Shown piece by piece: positions 45,088 through 53,970 of a stretch of 64,000 nt of DNA. Made by a program: the position numbers and the translations under genes. Origin of the DNA: Roseburia sp. 831b (GTDB lineage: Bacteria > Bacillota > Clostridia > Lachnospirales > Lachnospiraceae). How positions within the stretch are numbered: position 1 is the stretch's first letter; the number at the start of each line of letters is the position of its first letter. The notes below the pieces were generated by a model that made no database searches, had not been told where the DNA came from, and worked only from the letters and a program-made list of their open reading frames with translations. The DNA is taken from the NCBI RefSeq assembly GCF_001940165.2, contig NZ_CP135162.1, positions 1,761,001-1,825,000 on the forward strand, in the 5' to 3' direction.

Positions 45088-48000
45088 TTACGCATAGATA
45101 TATTTCTGTTCAAATTCCCTTGCCGTTAACGGTCTGTCAAACAGATATCCCTGCCCATACGTGAAATCACAATTGGTCAAAAATTCTAACTGCTGCTGGT
45201 TCTCGATTCCTTCAAAAATAATTTCCTCTTTGGCATATTTGATGAAATGTCCCATGTGAACCACGAAATCACGCTGGCTCTCTAAATCAGCGCGGTCAAT
45301 AAAGCTCTTATCGATTTTGACCACATCCGCCGGAATCTCAAGCAGCACACTAAGAGAGGAATATCCGGTGCCAAAATCATCAATTGCCACACGAAAGCCG
45401 ATATCTTTTAATTCTCTCAGACAGGCTTTAAGGCTTTCCACATTGTCGACCAAAATGCTCTCTGTCACTTCTAATTCCACATATTTTGGTTCAATGTCAT
45501 ATTTTCTTATCATGCTTGTCACACGTTCTACGAATTTATTACAATCCCCGCAGAAATGTTTCCCGGAAAAGTTTGTCGAAATCGTAAACAGCTCTCTTCC
45601 GCTGTCTTTCCACTTTCTCATATAAATCAAAAGCTGTTCGTAAATATAAAAATCCAGATCCGTGATATAGCCAAACTTCTCCAGGGTAGGAATAAAGCGG
45701 ATTGGAGGAACCAGTGTTCCATCCGGCTTTCTCCACCTTGCAAGCGCTTCTGCACCGCTTACATGATTCTTTTTCAAATCGAATTTTGGCTGTAAGAACA
45801 TCTCAAACTCATGATTCTCAAGTGCATCGTAAAACTGGCTGGAAACCTGAAGCTCCTCGTCCCTGTTTTGTCTCATCACCGGTTCATAGACAAGTCCATT
45901 TTTCTTATTTTTCTCTTTCGACTGCTTTCTCGCAAGATTTGCATTCTCAATTGCTGTCTCAAGATCCACCAGAATATTTCGGATAAAGTAAATTCCTGTC
46001 GCAATGCTCATGCCGCTTGCCGGATAACACTCATTCTGATAATCCTCAAACTTTCTGTTTGCAGCATAAATGTCGGAGATAATCTCGTCCGTATTATCTC
46101 CCTCCATCAGAACTGCAAAATAATCAGAATACATCCTGCAGGATGTGACAACACCTTCACTGTTTGACACAATCTGACCAAACTCACATAAAATGCTGTC
46201 TCCCACTTCCTGCCCGAAGTTCTCATTGGCATAAGAAAAGTTATTAATATCACACATAATAAGCGCATACGACTTCTTCGGATTGCTTTCTAAAAGCTCC
46301 TGTCTGACTTTTCTTCGGAATGCTTCCATATTATAAAGTCCTGTCAGCTTGTCACGGTTCTGTAAATGTTTGATTTCCTTCTGATCTTCCTTAATTTTGT
46401 TGCGCAGGGTAACAAAAACAGAGATTACTCTTGTCAATTCCTGAAGCGTCGATATCTCAACCGGCGTCCAGTCCTGTTTTTCCATCTTAGAACCAAAATG
46501 GACACATCCGATTCGTTTTCCGGAAAATTCGAACTTGCAGCCGGTAATGCTTTTCATCATCGTATCCGGCATACTGCGTTCCTGGCGTATCATATTCCCC
46601 TTGTTCGAACGTACATTCTCTTTATTGGAGGAAACCACTGTAATCTCGCCGATATCCGCCTGTTCAAACGCATCTATCGTTCTCGTATATACCTTTTTCC
46701 GATAAGATTCATCCTCAAGTCCCCAGTAGTTTGTCAAAACCATATTGCTTTCTTTTTCTGCATATTCATATACCGTAACCAGGTCGAGCCGGAAACGCTT
46801 TGCAATATGCTCTAATAAAACATTCAACGAACCATCCAAATCTCTCGCATGCGTCAATAGGCTAAATGCAAAATGAAGAAACTCTTTATCTGTTTCCAGT
46901 CTTCTTTCGTACTCATCCTCTGTCTCAATCCGCTCTTTGCCAAAGGTATTTTCATCGCCGATTACGGCAAACGCATAATTATTTTTCCCGGAGCGCTTGG
47001 TACGGTACATCGCGCGGTCAGCTTTTTCAAAGAGAGTTGCAAAGTTTGTTCCGTCCACACCATAAACAGATAAGCCGACACTTAATGTAATAATCCGTTC
47101 CACACCGTCACCGCTGTAACGCTTATGTACGATGCGGCATAAGCTTTCCGCCTTTTCATTTGCCTCCTGAATCGTCGTATCTTTCATGAAAACAAGGAAT
47201 TCGTCTCCACCGACACGTCCTACCAGGTCCACTGCACTGAAATGTGCACGAATCTTTGATGCCACGTCCGAAATCACCGTATCACCGAATGTATGGCCAA
47301 ATGTATCGTTGATTTTCTTAAAATCATCAATATCAATCAAAAACATGACGTGTGTTCCGGCCGGTTTGGTCTTTAGGAACTCTTCCACCTCATTTTTGGT
47401 CGCAACTTTATTCAAAAGATGGGTCAGCGGCTCTTTTTTTAGCTCTTCCGACATGCGTTCTTTGATTTTCTGATCGTTTGTGATGTCATAGGTTCTTCCT
47501 ATAATACGAATGATAACACCCGTTCCACCCGATATACTATGATAATAGGTTCTGTGCCATACATAGGATGGTTTTTCACCTTCCGGTGCCATATTAAGCC
47601 TGTAATCCACAAATCCGGTCACTTCTTTTCCACTTGCGAACTGAATCATGCGCTCAAAGTTATGCCGGTCTTCCTCCTGAATGTCTGCCACAGCATCCTT
47701 GTAGGATAAATATTCCTGTCTGTCATCTTTTATTTTTCCAATTTCAAAGTACTTTTGCGGGATACGGAATCTACGGTTTTCAACATCAAAATCGAATGGC
47801 AGTTCATCTGCCACCTCCTCTAACATCTTATAGCGCTCGTTTAAAAGACGCAGTTCATCCTCCAGTGCTTTTCTGTCGTTGATATCCCAATCCGTCATAA
47901 TATAATAAGGCATAGCATCCTTGTAGTAATAAAGCTGGCATTTACACATCACCCAATGATAACTGCCCTTTTTCGTACGAATTCGAATTTCAAATTCACC

Positions 48001-48687
48001 GGACTGTTTTGCCTTTCTGCACTCTTCCATCGCTTTTAGCAAAATATCTTCATCGGCATCGTAAACCAGCTCTACAAGTGGTGTTTTCTCCTCGATGCTC
48101 TGTCGGACGAAATCCCCTGCCGGACGAAAAAACTCATTGTTTGCCGTCTCAATTGTCCAGTCTTTTCCACCTTTTATGACAGCCATTCCAACCGGCATCT
48201 CGTGAATCAGGTTGTTTAACTTTTTTCCTTCCTGCTTTGCCTTATCCAGCTCTTTTAAAAGATTTGTCTGGTTCTCTACCATCTCCTCGACGCTGTTACA
48301 GGTGCATAACAGATAATGCCCCTTCTCCTCAAAGTCCAGATAGCGGAAATGAAACTGGACATGGTTTGATTTGCCGCCTGCGTGTTTTACCTCATAATGA
48401 CCGGTAAATGTCAGGTTTGGATTTCGAATCGCACTTTGCATATTCCTTTCCAAAAGACAACGATCTGCCGTATCTACAAAGTCTGCAATCCGATATGCTT
48501 TTGTCTCAAATTCTTCCCAGGTAACTCCAAGATTCTGATAAAACACCTCATTTGCATTGTGAAAAAAGAGCATGTCCCAAAGCTCTTTTCCTTCCATCAC
48601 GCGATAACAGCACATTCCTGCCGGTAACTGTGCTAAAAAATCAGCTTTTTCCAATGGAAACAACTGTTCATCCTTTCTTTCTAACAT
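45088..48687 (-). CDS. Sensor protein with PAS, GGDEF, GAF, second GGDEF-like and EAL domains
   Basis: About 1199 residues for cyclic-di-GMP turnover. In order: PAS-like sensor regions over the first 400 residues, a GGDEF domain with intact VGGDEF (about 47203-47220), a GAF-like domain (HFAFSLLTHARDLDGSLNVL), a second GGDEF-like domain whose signature is replaced by SDYF, and an EAL domain. The EAL domain keeps EALARW, TNFSG, ELEVTES, IDDFGTGYSS, KIDKSF and FEGIEN, so phosphodiesterase activity is expected. No membrane helix is seen, so it is probably cytoplasmic. The ATG at 48687 has GGAG upstream; a TTG 15 codons earlier lacks one. Confidence 0.92.
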   Translation of the reverse strand: MLERKDEQLFPLEKADFLAQLPAGMCCYRVMEGKELWDMLFFHNANEVFYQNLGVTWEEFETKAYRIADFVDTADRCLLERNMQSAIRNPNLTFTGHYEVKHAGGKSNHVQFHFRYLDFEEKGHYLLCTCNSVEEMVENQTNLLKELDKAKQEGKKLNNLIHEMPVGMAVIKGGKDWTIETANNEFFRPAGDFVRQSIEEKTPLVELVYDADEDILLKAMEECRKAKQSGEFEIRIRTKKGSYHWVMCKCQLYYYKDAMPYYIMTDWDINDRKALEDELRLLNERYKMLEEVADELPFDFDVENRRFRIPQKYFEIGKIKDDRQEYLSYKDAVADIQEEDRHNFERMIQFASGKEVTGFVDYRLNMAPEGEKPSYVWHRTYYHSISGGTGVIIRIIGRTYDITNDQKIKERMSEELKKEPLTHLLNKVATKNEVEEFLKTKPAGTHVMFLIDIDDFKKINDTFGHTFGDTVISDVASKIRAHFSAVDLVGRVGGDEFLVFMKDTTIQEANEKAESLCRIVHKRYSGDGVERIITLSVGLSVYGVDGTNFATLFEKADRAMYRTKRSGKNNYAFAVIGDENTFGKERIETEDEYERRLETDKEFLHFAFSLLTHARDLDGSLNVLLEHIAKRFRLDLVTVYEYAEKESNMVLTNYWGLEDESYRKKVYTRTIDAFEQADIGEITVVSSNKENVRSNKGNMIRQERSMPDTMMKSITGCKFEFSGKRIGCVHFGSKMEKQDWTPVEISTLQELTRVISVFVTLRNKIKEDQKEIKHLQNRDKLTGLYNMEAFRRKVRQELLESNPKKSYALIMCDINNFSYANENFGQEVGDSILCEFGQIVSNSEGVVTSCRMYSDYFAVLMEGDNTDEIISDIYAANRKFEDYQNECYPASGMSIATGIYFIRNILVDLETAIENANLARKQSKEKNKKNGLVYEPVMRQNRDEELQVSSQFYDALENHEFEMFLQPKFDLKKNHVSGAEALARWRKPDGTLVPPIRFIPTLEKFGYITDLDFYIYEQLLIYMRKWKDSGRELFTISTNFSGKHFCGDCNKFVERVTSMIRKYDIEPKYVELEVTESILVDNVESLKACLRELKDIGFRVAIDDFGTGYSSLSVLLEIPADVVKIDKSFIDRADLESQRDFVVHMGHFIKYAKEEIIFEGIENQQQLEFLTNCDFTYGQGYLFDRPLTAREFEQKYIYA

Positions 48688-48866
48688 TCCTTTGCTCCTC
48701 ACTCTAAGCGCCAACACTCTTTTGGCAGCCAAATTACACTAACTTTTATTATAACAGATTTTCACTTTTTGCCTAGTAAATTTCCATATTCTGTAAAAAA
48801 TCACTACATTTTTCATTCATCTTTGTTACAGATTGCCCAAAAGCCTTTTGCATGGGCATTTTGTGG

Positions 48867-48895
48867 TTGATTTTTAGGGCTTAATTGTGTATCAT
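48867..48895 (+). promoter_or_regulatory. Promoter of the second ABC-F gene
   Basis: -35 box TTGATT (48867-48872) and -10 box TATCAT (48890-48895) with a 17-nt spacer, the same hexamers as the malic enzyme promoter. The leader runs about 108 nt to the start codon. Confidence 0.6.
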
Positions 48896-48903
48896 ACGAG
48901 TTG

Positions 48904-48972
48904 ATGCGTAAAAATTTATTTACTTATTTAATAGATAATTTCATGCAAGTCAAAGATGAAATTACTGCGTAA
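48904..48972 (+). CDS. Possible 22-codon leader peptide
   Basis: An ATG two bases past the predicted transcription start opens a 22-codon frame (MRKNLFTYLIDNFMQVKDEI and two more residues) that ends 38 nt before the ABC-F start. An inverted repeat AATTTCAT/ATGAAATT (about 48937-48963) lies inside it. There is no ribosome binding site, so translation would have to be leaderless or weak. ABC-F genes are often controlled by such leaders, but this one is only a candidate. Confidence 0.25.
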   Translation: MRKNLFTYLIDNFMQVKDEITA

Positions 48973-49010
48973 CTGATACAAAGACTTTTATAATGAAGGA
49001 GATTTCTAAT

Positions 49011-50651
49011 ATGATACAAGCTAGTAATATAACCTTGCGCTTAGGAAAAAAAGCGTTGTTTGAAGATGTTAACATCAAATTTACAGAGGGAAACTGTTAT
49101 GGATTGATTGGTGCAAACGGTGCCGGAAAATCTACCTTCTTAAAAATTTTATCCGGACAGATTGAGCCAACCTCCGGTGATATTATTATCACACCTGGCC
49201 AGCGTCTTTCTTTCTTACAGCAGGACCACTTCAAATACGATGAATTTACCGTTCTTGACACTGTTATCATGGGAAACAAGCGTCTTTACGATATCATGAA
49301 AGAAAAAGATGCCATCTACATGAAAGAGGATTTTACGGACGAAGATGGTATCCGTGCCAGCGAATTAGAGGCAGAATTTGCTGATATGGATGGATGGAAT
49401 GCAGAATCCGATGCTGCAACCATGTTAAACGGACTTGGAATTCCAACCGAAGAGCATTACAGCATAATGAAAGACCTTCCTGGTGTTACCAAGGTAAAGG
49501 TTTTACTTGCGCAAGCATTGTTCGGAAACCCTGATATTCTTCTTCTCGATGAGCCTACCAACCACCTGGATCTGGATGCTATCGCATGGCTGGAGGAATT
49601 CTTAATCAACTTTGAAAATACCGTTATTGTAGTGTCCCATGACCGTTATTTCTTAAACAAAGTTTGTACGAACATTGCTGATATTGATTATGGCAAAATC
49701 CAGTTATATGCCGGTAACTACGATTTCTGGTATGAATCCAGCCAGTTACTTGTAAAACAGATGAAGGAAGCCAACAAGAAAAAGGAAGAAAAAATCAAGG
49801 AATTGCAGGAATTTATTTCCCGTTTCTCTGCAAACGCTTCCAAATCCAAACAGGCTACTTCCAGAAAGAAAGCGCTTGAAAAAATTGAGCTTGATGAGAT
49901 TCGTCCATCCAGCCGTAAATATCCATACATTGATTTCCGTCCAAGCCGTGAAATCGGAAATGAAGTTCTTACCGTTGAGGGGCTTACCAAAACTATCGAT
50001 GGTGTAAAAGTGTTGAACAATGTTTCTTTCATCGTTGGACACGAGGACAAAATTGCATTTGTCGGTGGAAATGAGTTAGCAAAGACTACCCTCTTTAAGA
50101 TTCTCGCAGGAGAAATGGAACCAGATTCCGGTTCTTACAAATGGGGAATTACCACAAGCCAGTCTTACTTTCCAAAAGACAACACGGAAATCTTTGATAC
50201 CGATTCCTTGATTGTAGACTGGTTGACACAGTACTCTGAAATCAAAGATGCTACTTATGTCCGTGGTTTCCTTGGAAGAATGCTTTTTGCAGGAGAAGAC
50301 GGAACCAAGAAAATGCGTGTCTTATCCGGTGGTGAAAAAGTACGTGTACTTCTCTCCCGTATGATGATTCAGGCAAGCAACGTCTTAATCTTAGATGAGC
50401 CGACTGACCATTTGGATATGGAATCCATCACTGCATTAAACAACGGACTGATTAAGTTCTCCGGTGTCGTACTCTTTGCATCACGAGATCATCAGGTAGT
50501 CCAGACAACTGCAAACCGTATCATCGAATTCCTTCCAGACGGAACCTTTGTCGATAAAGTATCTACTTACGATGAATATCTTGAAAATGACGAGATGGCA
50601 CGTAAACGTCAGGTTTACAACATGTCATCTGATGATGAGAATGATAACTAA
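49011..50651 (+). CDS. ABC-F family ATPase (YbiT/YkpA-like)
   Basis: About 546 residues, two ATP-binding domains and the charged linker. Domain 1 has GANGAGKS and LLLDEPTNHLD, but the usual signature is altered (DLPGVTKVKVLLAQ). Domain 2 has GGNELAKTT in place of a normal Walker A, LSGGEKVRVLL, LILDEPTDHLD and SRDHQ where the histidine switch is normally SHDHQ. Some of these differences may be normal in this subgroup. Such proteins act on the ribosome. The ATG at 49011 has AAGGAG nine bases upstream; the frame from 48993 contains that box. Terminator at 50691. Confidence 0.92.
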   Translation: MIQASNITLRLGKKALFEDVNIKFTEGNCYGLIGANGAGKSTFLKILSGQIEPTSGDIIITPGQRLSFLQQDHFKYDEFTVLDTVIMGNKRLYDIMKEKDAIYMKEDFTDEDGIRASELEAEFADMDGWNAESDAATMLNGLGIPTEEHYSIMKDLPGVTKVKVLLAQALFGNPDILLLDEPTNHLDLDAIAWLEEFLINFENTVIVVSHDRYFLNKVCTNIADIDYGKIQLYAGNYDFWYESSQLLVKQMKEANKKKEEKIKELQEFISRFSANASKSKQATSRKKALEKIELDEIRPSSRKYPYIDFRPSREIGNEVLTVEGLTKTIDGVKVLNNVSFIVGHEDKIAFVGGNELAKTTLFKILAGEMEPDSGSYKWGITTSQSYFPKDNTEIFDTDSLIVDWLTQYSEIKDATYVRGFLGRMLFAGEDGTKKMRVLSGGEKVRVLLSRMMIQASNVLILDEPTDHLDMESITALNNGLIKFSGVVLFASRDHQVVQTTANRIIEFLPDGTFVDKVSTYDEYLENDEMARKRQVYNMSSDDENDN

Positions 50652-50690
50652 TCCTAGTTTTATTATCGTATGATAAAAATGTAAAGCAAA

Positions 50691-50724
50691 AACCTTCTGA
50701 TTTTTTTAATCAGAAGGTTTTTTT
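50691..50724 (+). terminator. Terminator of the second ABC-F gene
   Basis: Perfect 12-bp stem AACCTTCTGATT / AATCAGAAGGTT with a T loop and a run of T after it, 40 nt past the stop codon. The converging helicase gene ends at 50750. Confidence 0.9.
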
Positions 50725-50749
50725 GATATCAGATTGCATGAATACACTT

Positions 50750-53170
50750 CTATGTTTTTTCTCTCCAAAAGGCATTCAGATGCCCTTCCAGCGAATCCAG
50801 ATTACAACAGATTCTCTCCTCCCACTCTCTTGGAAAAAGTCCCTGATAATCCCGCTGCAAAAACCGTTCGTCCAACAGCTCAATGACCCCGACATCCTCC
50901 GTGGTACGAATCACGCGGCCTGCTGCCTGCAATACCTTATTCATGCCCGGATACCGGTAAGCATAATCAAATCCATTTCCAGATTTTTTGTCATAATAAT
51001 GCTGCAGGATTTCTCTCTCGTTGCTAATCTGAGGCAGTCCGGTTCCAACAATCATTGCACCTATTAACTGTTCCTGCCTTAAATCGATTCCCTCGCCAAA
51101 AATTCCGCCCATCACGCAAAATGCCACAAAAGATTTCTCCCGCTCCTTCGTAAATTCCGCTAAGAATTCTTCACGCTCCTCTTCTTTCATGCCGCTTTGC
51201 TGCATGATACAGTCAACCTTATCTCCCATCTCCCACAAAAATACTTCCTGCACTTCTTCCATCATTTTATAGGAAGGGAAAAAAACGATATAGTTTCCTT
51301 TTTGGGCAAGCACTGTCTTCTTAATATAAGAAGCAATCTTTTGGTACTCAGCCTCATTTCTTCTTGTATACTTGCTGCTGACATCCGTTCCAAATAATAA
51401 CAGCCTCTGGTCGGGCGTAAATGTCGTCTCCGCATAAACCGCATAATTATCCTTTTTCGTCGACAACAGGCTCTTATAATATTGAATTGGCAAAAACGTT
51501 GCCGAAAAGAAAATCGTCGCATTTCCCTTATCGATGCAATGTTGTATATTTTCGGAAGGGTCCACGCAATAGAGCTTTAACTTAAAACGCCCGTCCTCCT
51601 CGTGTTCCGAATAAATCACATAATGCTCATCTACCAGCTCATAAATACGAATGAAATTTCTTAAATTCAGGTAAAACTCCGTAACTTCTTTTCGCTCCGG
51701 AAATTCTACTGTTTTTTGCAAAAACTCGTCTAACTCTGAGGCAAGATTCATCGCTGCAAAAATAAAGTTGCCGATATTGTCATAACAGACATATTTTTCA
51801 CATTCCCTTTTGTAATCCAAAAGAATCTGATTGCACTTTTGAAAAAGACGTTCAAACTTTGCATGATACCGCTTCATGATTTTCTTTATGGCAAGAAAAT
51901 CTTCTTTATAAATCTGTGCACTGTACATCTCCCTGCTTCGTTCGACAAGGTTATGCGCCTCATCGACAAGAAAAATATAGTCGCCCCGGATTCCTTCCTG
52001 GAAAAAGCGTTTCAGATACACGTTTGGATCAAACACATAATTATAATCACAGATAATATCATCCACCCAGGTTGCAACGTCTAAACAAAGTTCAAACGGA
52101 CACACCTGAAACTTTTCCGCCTGCTCTTTTAAAATCTCTCTTGTGAAAATGTCCTCTTTGCACAGCAAATCATAGACCGCATCATTCACCCTGTCATAGT
52201 GTCCTTTTGCATACGGACAGTGCACCGGATTGCAGTCCATCTCCTCACACATGCACAGCTTTTCTTTTGCCGTAATCGAGACTACCTTTGCCTGATAGCC
52301 ATGTTTTCGTAACAGTTCAAACGTCTCTCTTGCGACCGTTCCCGTAATCGTTTTCGCTGTCAGGTAAAAAATTTTATCCGCAAAATCCTCCCCAACTGCT
52401 TTCACAGCAGGATAAATCGTTGTAATCGTCTTTCCAACACCGGTAGGCGCCTGGATAAAAAGATTTTTTTTGCGAATGATGGTTCGGTACACCCCGATTG
52501 CAAGCTCTTTTTGCCCCTTGCGGTACGGAAATGGGAACTCCAGTTTTTTGATAGACTTTTGGCGTAAGATGCGCCATGCATTCTGAAAATCCGCCCATTT
52601 TTGATACTCTGCTATCAGTTTTAAAAACCAGGTTTCCAGGTCGTCATACTCCCACGTCTCACGAAATCGTTTGATATCCTCCGTATCAAGGTTGCAGTAC
52701 GTCATCTGGACGTCAATTTTTTTTAAATGATGTTGTGTCGCATAAATATAGGCGTAACACAATGCCTGTGCCTTATGAACGCCAACCGGCTCCTGCAAGG
52801 CATCTAACCTCATATACACACCCTTGATTTCATCAATCGTAACCCGCATGGAATCTGGGATTTCCATATTCAGATAGTTATCTGCAGCCGATGTACTTTC
52901 TTCTATTATAATACCGTCCGCGCGTCCTTCTATCGCCAGGTCATAAGTTTCTTCTGTCACAATGAATTTAAGCGGCACCTCTGCGTGATAGTTTGTGTCC
53001 ATCCTTTTTTGTATCTTCCGGTGAATTCGGCTCCCTTCCTGCATCGCATCCGGTGAAGTACCTACACGCTTACGGTTATCAATATCGCCCTCTCGAAAAA
53101 TAAACTCCACAAGATTCCGCACTGATATTCTGATTGTATTTCTTTTTTCCGATTCTTCTTTTTTACTCAT
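50750..53170 (-). CDS. DinG/XPD-like helicase with N-terminal PD-(D/E)XK nuclease domain
   Basis: About 806 residues. The N-terminal 190 residues carry an AddB/Cas4-like nuclease pattern: a histidine in GSRIHRKIQ, EGRADGIII, IDEIKG and KAQALCYAYIYA. The rest is a superfamily 2 helicase of the XPD/DinG type: PTGVGKT, cysteines in LCMCEEMDC and CPFELC that probably hold a 4Fe-4S cluster, VDEAHNL, and QAAGRVIRT as motif VI. It likely unwinds DNA during repair. The start at 53170 is used; a longer frame from 53230 begins inside the upstream terminator. There is no ribosome binding site, and the promoter is unusually close (see 53177). Confidence 0.9.
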   Translation of the reverse strand: MSKKEESEKRNTIRISVRNLVEFIFREGDIDNRKRVGTSPDAMQEGSRIHRKIQKRMDTNYHAEVPLKFIVTEETYDLAIEGRADGIIIEESTSAADNYLNMEIPDSMRVTIDEIKGVYMRLDALQEPVGVHKAQALCYAYIYATQHHLKKIDVQMTYCNLDTEDIKRFRETWEYDDLETWFLKLIAEYQKWADFQNAWRILRQKSIKKLEFPFPYRKGQKELAIGVYRTIIRKKNLFIQAPTGVGKTITTIYPAVKAVGEDFADKIFYLTAKTITGTVARETFELLRKHGYQAKVVSITAKEKLCMCEEMDCNPVHCPYAKGHYDRVNDAVYDLLCKEDIFTREILKEQAEKFQVCPFELCLDVATWVDDIICDYNYVFDPNVYLKRFFQEGIRGDYIFLVDEAHNLVERSREMYSAQIYKEDFLAIKKIMKRYHAKFERLFQKCNQILLDYKRECEKYVCYDNIGNFIFAAMNLASELDEFLQKTVEFPERKEVTEFYLNLRNFIRIYELVDEHYVIYSEHEEDGRFKLKLYCVDPSENIQHCIDKGNATIFFSATFLPIQYYKSLLSTKKDNYAVYAETTFTPDQRLLLFGTDVSSKYTRRNEAEYQKIASYIKKTVLAQKGNYIVFFPSYKMMEEVQEVFLWEMGDKVDCIMQQSGMKEEEREEFLAEFTKEREKSFVAFCVMGGIFGEGIDLRQEQLIGAMIVGTGLPQISNEREILQHYYDKKSGNGFDYAYRYPGMNKVLQAAGRVIRTTEDVGVIELLDERFLQRDYQGLFPREWEERICCNLDSLEGHLNAFWREKT

Positions 53171-53176
53171 AGCTCT

Positions 53177-53204
53177 ATTATAACGAATAAAATCTGTTTG
53201 TAAA
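53177..53204 (-). promoter_or_regulatory. Promoter of the helicase gene, possible leaderless transcript
   Basis: Perfect TATAAT (53177-53182) with TTTACA (53199-53204) 16 nt upstream. The -10 box ends only six bases before the ATG (53170), so the expected start of transcription falls on or next to the A of the start codon. Confidence 0.5.
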
Positions 53205-53206
53205 AG

Positions 53207-53265
53207 AAAAAACGGCCACATCACCTCCAAAGTATTGCTTCCACTTTGGGACGATGTGACCGTTT
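53207..53265 (-). terminator. Terminator of the HPr-like gene
   Basis: Long hairpin with arms at 53210-53222 and 53253-53265 (AAACGG-CACATC type, one mismatch), extended inward by CCAAAG/CTTTGG. On the minus strand it is followed by TTTTTTCTTTT. It starts 10 nt past the HPr-like stop codon. Confidence 0.88.
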
Positions 53266-53274
53266 CCGCTTTTC

Positions 53275-53502
53275 TTACGCAATTGCATATTTATTTGTCA
53301 CTGACTCAAAATTTGCATTTTCACCGTAATACTTAATAATAAGATCTTTTTGTGTACCAAGTCCAATCATGCCTAAAATTGATTTTGCATCGATTACTAC
53401 TCTATTATAAAACACATCAATATCAAAATCACATTTTCCGGCAGCTCTCACAAAATCCTTTACCTCTTCTGTGTCAGATAATCTGATTTTCTTTTCGTTC
53501 AT
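53275..53502 (-). CDS. HPr-like protein lacking the phosphorylated histidine
   Basis: A 75-residue protein with the HPr fold pattern: a first strand (KKIRLSDTEEV), helix, FNRVVIDAKSILGMIGLG equivalent (here FYNRVVIDAKSILGMIGL) around the regulatory serine in AKSILG, and a C-terminal strand. The catalytic histidine motif of true HPr (GLHARPA) is absent, so it cannot take phosphate from enzyme I in the usual way. The serine in DAKSILG is kept and might be a regulatory site. Such proteins are frequent in Lachnospiraceae with unknown role. It has a promoter and its own terminator, so it is monocistronic. Confidence 0.85.
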   Translation of the reverse strand: MNEKKIRLSDTEEVKDFVRAAGKCDFDIDVFYNRVVIDAKSILGMIGLGTQKDLIIKYYGENANFESVTNKYAIA

Positions 53503-53553
53503 GTTCTCATTCCTTCCTCTGTTTCAAACATACTTTTTTTATCAGCGTACGGA

Positions 53554-53582
53554 ATTATTGCATCTTTTTCTCAATTTGTCAA
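53554..53582 (-). promoter_or_regulatory. Promoter of the HPr-like gene
   Basis: Minus strand perfect -35 box TTGACA (53577-53582) and -10 box AATAAT (53554-53559) with 17 nt between them; predicted leader about 45 nt ending in GGAAGG. Confidence 0.75.
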
Positions 53583-53858
53583 ACTTTGTCTTTTTCTTCC
53601 ATTTTACATTTTCTGCGCATTTTGACCGAAAAAGCTCTCTATATCTAGTACTATTAAACTAGATTCTTCGCAGTTTGACGTATCTTTTTAAAATGCATAA
53701 TTATACTTGTCTATTCTCTCTATGTTTTTCAAAATATATCCTATTGTTTTTGTATACTTTCCATAAATTTTTACAGATTTTTTACTTACTCTCCCCTTTC
53801 TTCTAATATATGAAGGACCTTTTTGATGGTCTCTCTTTTTCTAAGTTTTCCCATTTGT
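53583..53858. other. AT-rich intergenic stretch
   Basis: No gene is supported. It is AT-rich with poly-T tracts and a short hairpin GGACC/GGTCT near 53817-53832. It joins the HPr promoter to the tandem repeat. Confidence 0.5.
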
Positions 53859-53953
53859 CCGTTTCTTTATTCCTTCTTGTCCGTTTCTTTCGCCCTTTCA
53901 TCCGTTTCTTTCACCTTTTTGACCGTTTCTTTCGCTCGTTCATCCGTTTCTTT
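53859..53953. repeat. Five 21-22-bp tandem repeats
   Basis: CCGTTTCTTT recurs at 53859, 53881, 53902, 53923 and 53944, giving periods of 22, 21, 21 and 21 bp. Read on the minus strand the 21-bp units encode a seven-residue motif (KETDERA, KETVKKV), but no start codon opens this frame and the 22-bp step breaks it. It may be the decayed end of a coiled-coil gene or just a simple repeat. Confidence 0.8.
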
Positions 53954-53970
53954 TTTATATATGAATATGT

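Noticed and set aside
53859..53953. 21-bp repeats considered as a CRISPR array or iterons of an origin
   Set aside because: Units are contiguous with no spacers, and no replication or cas gene is near.
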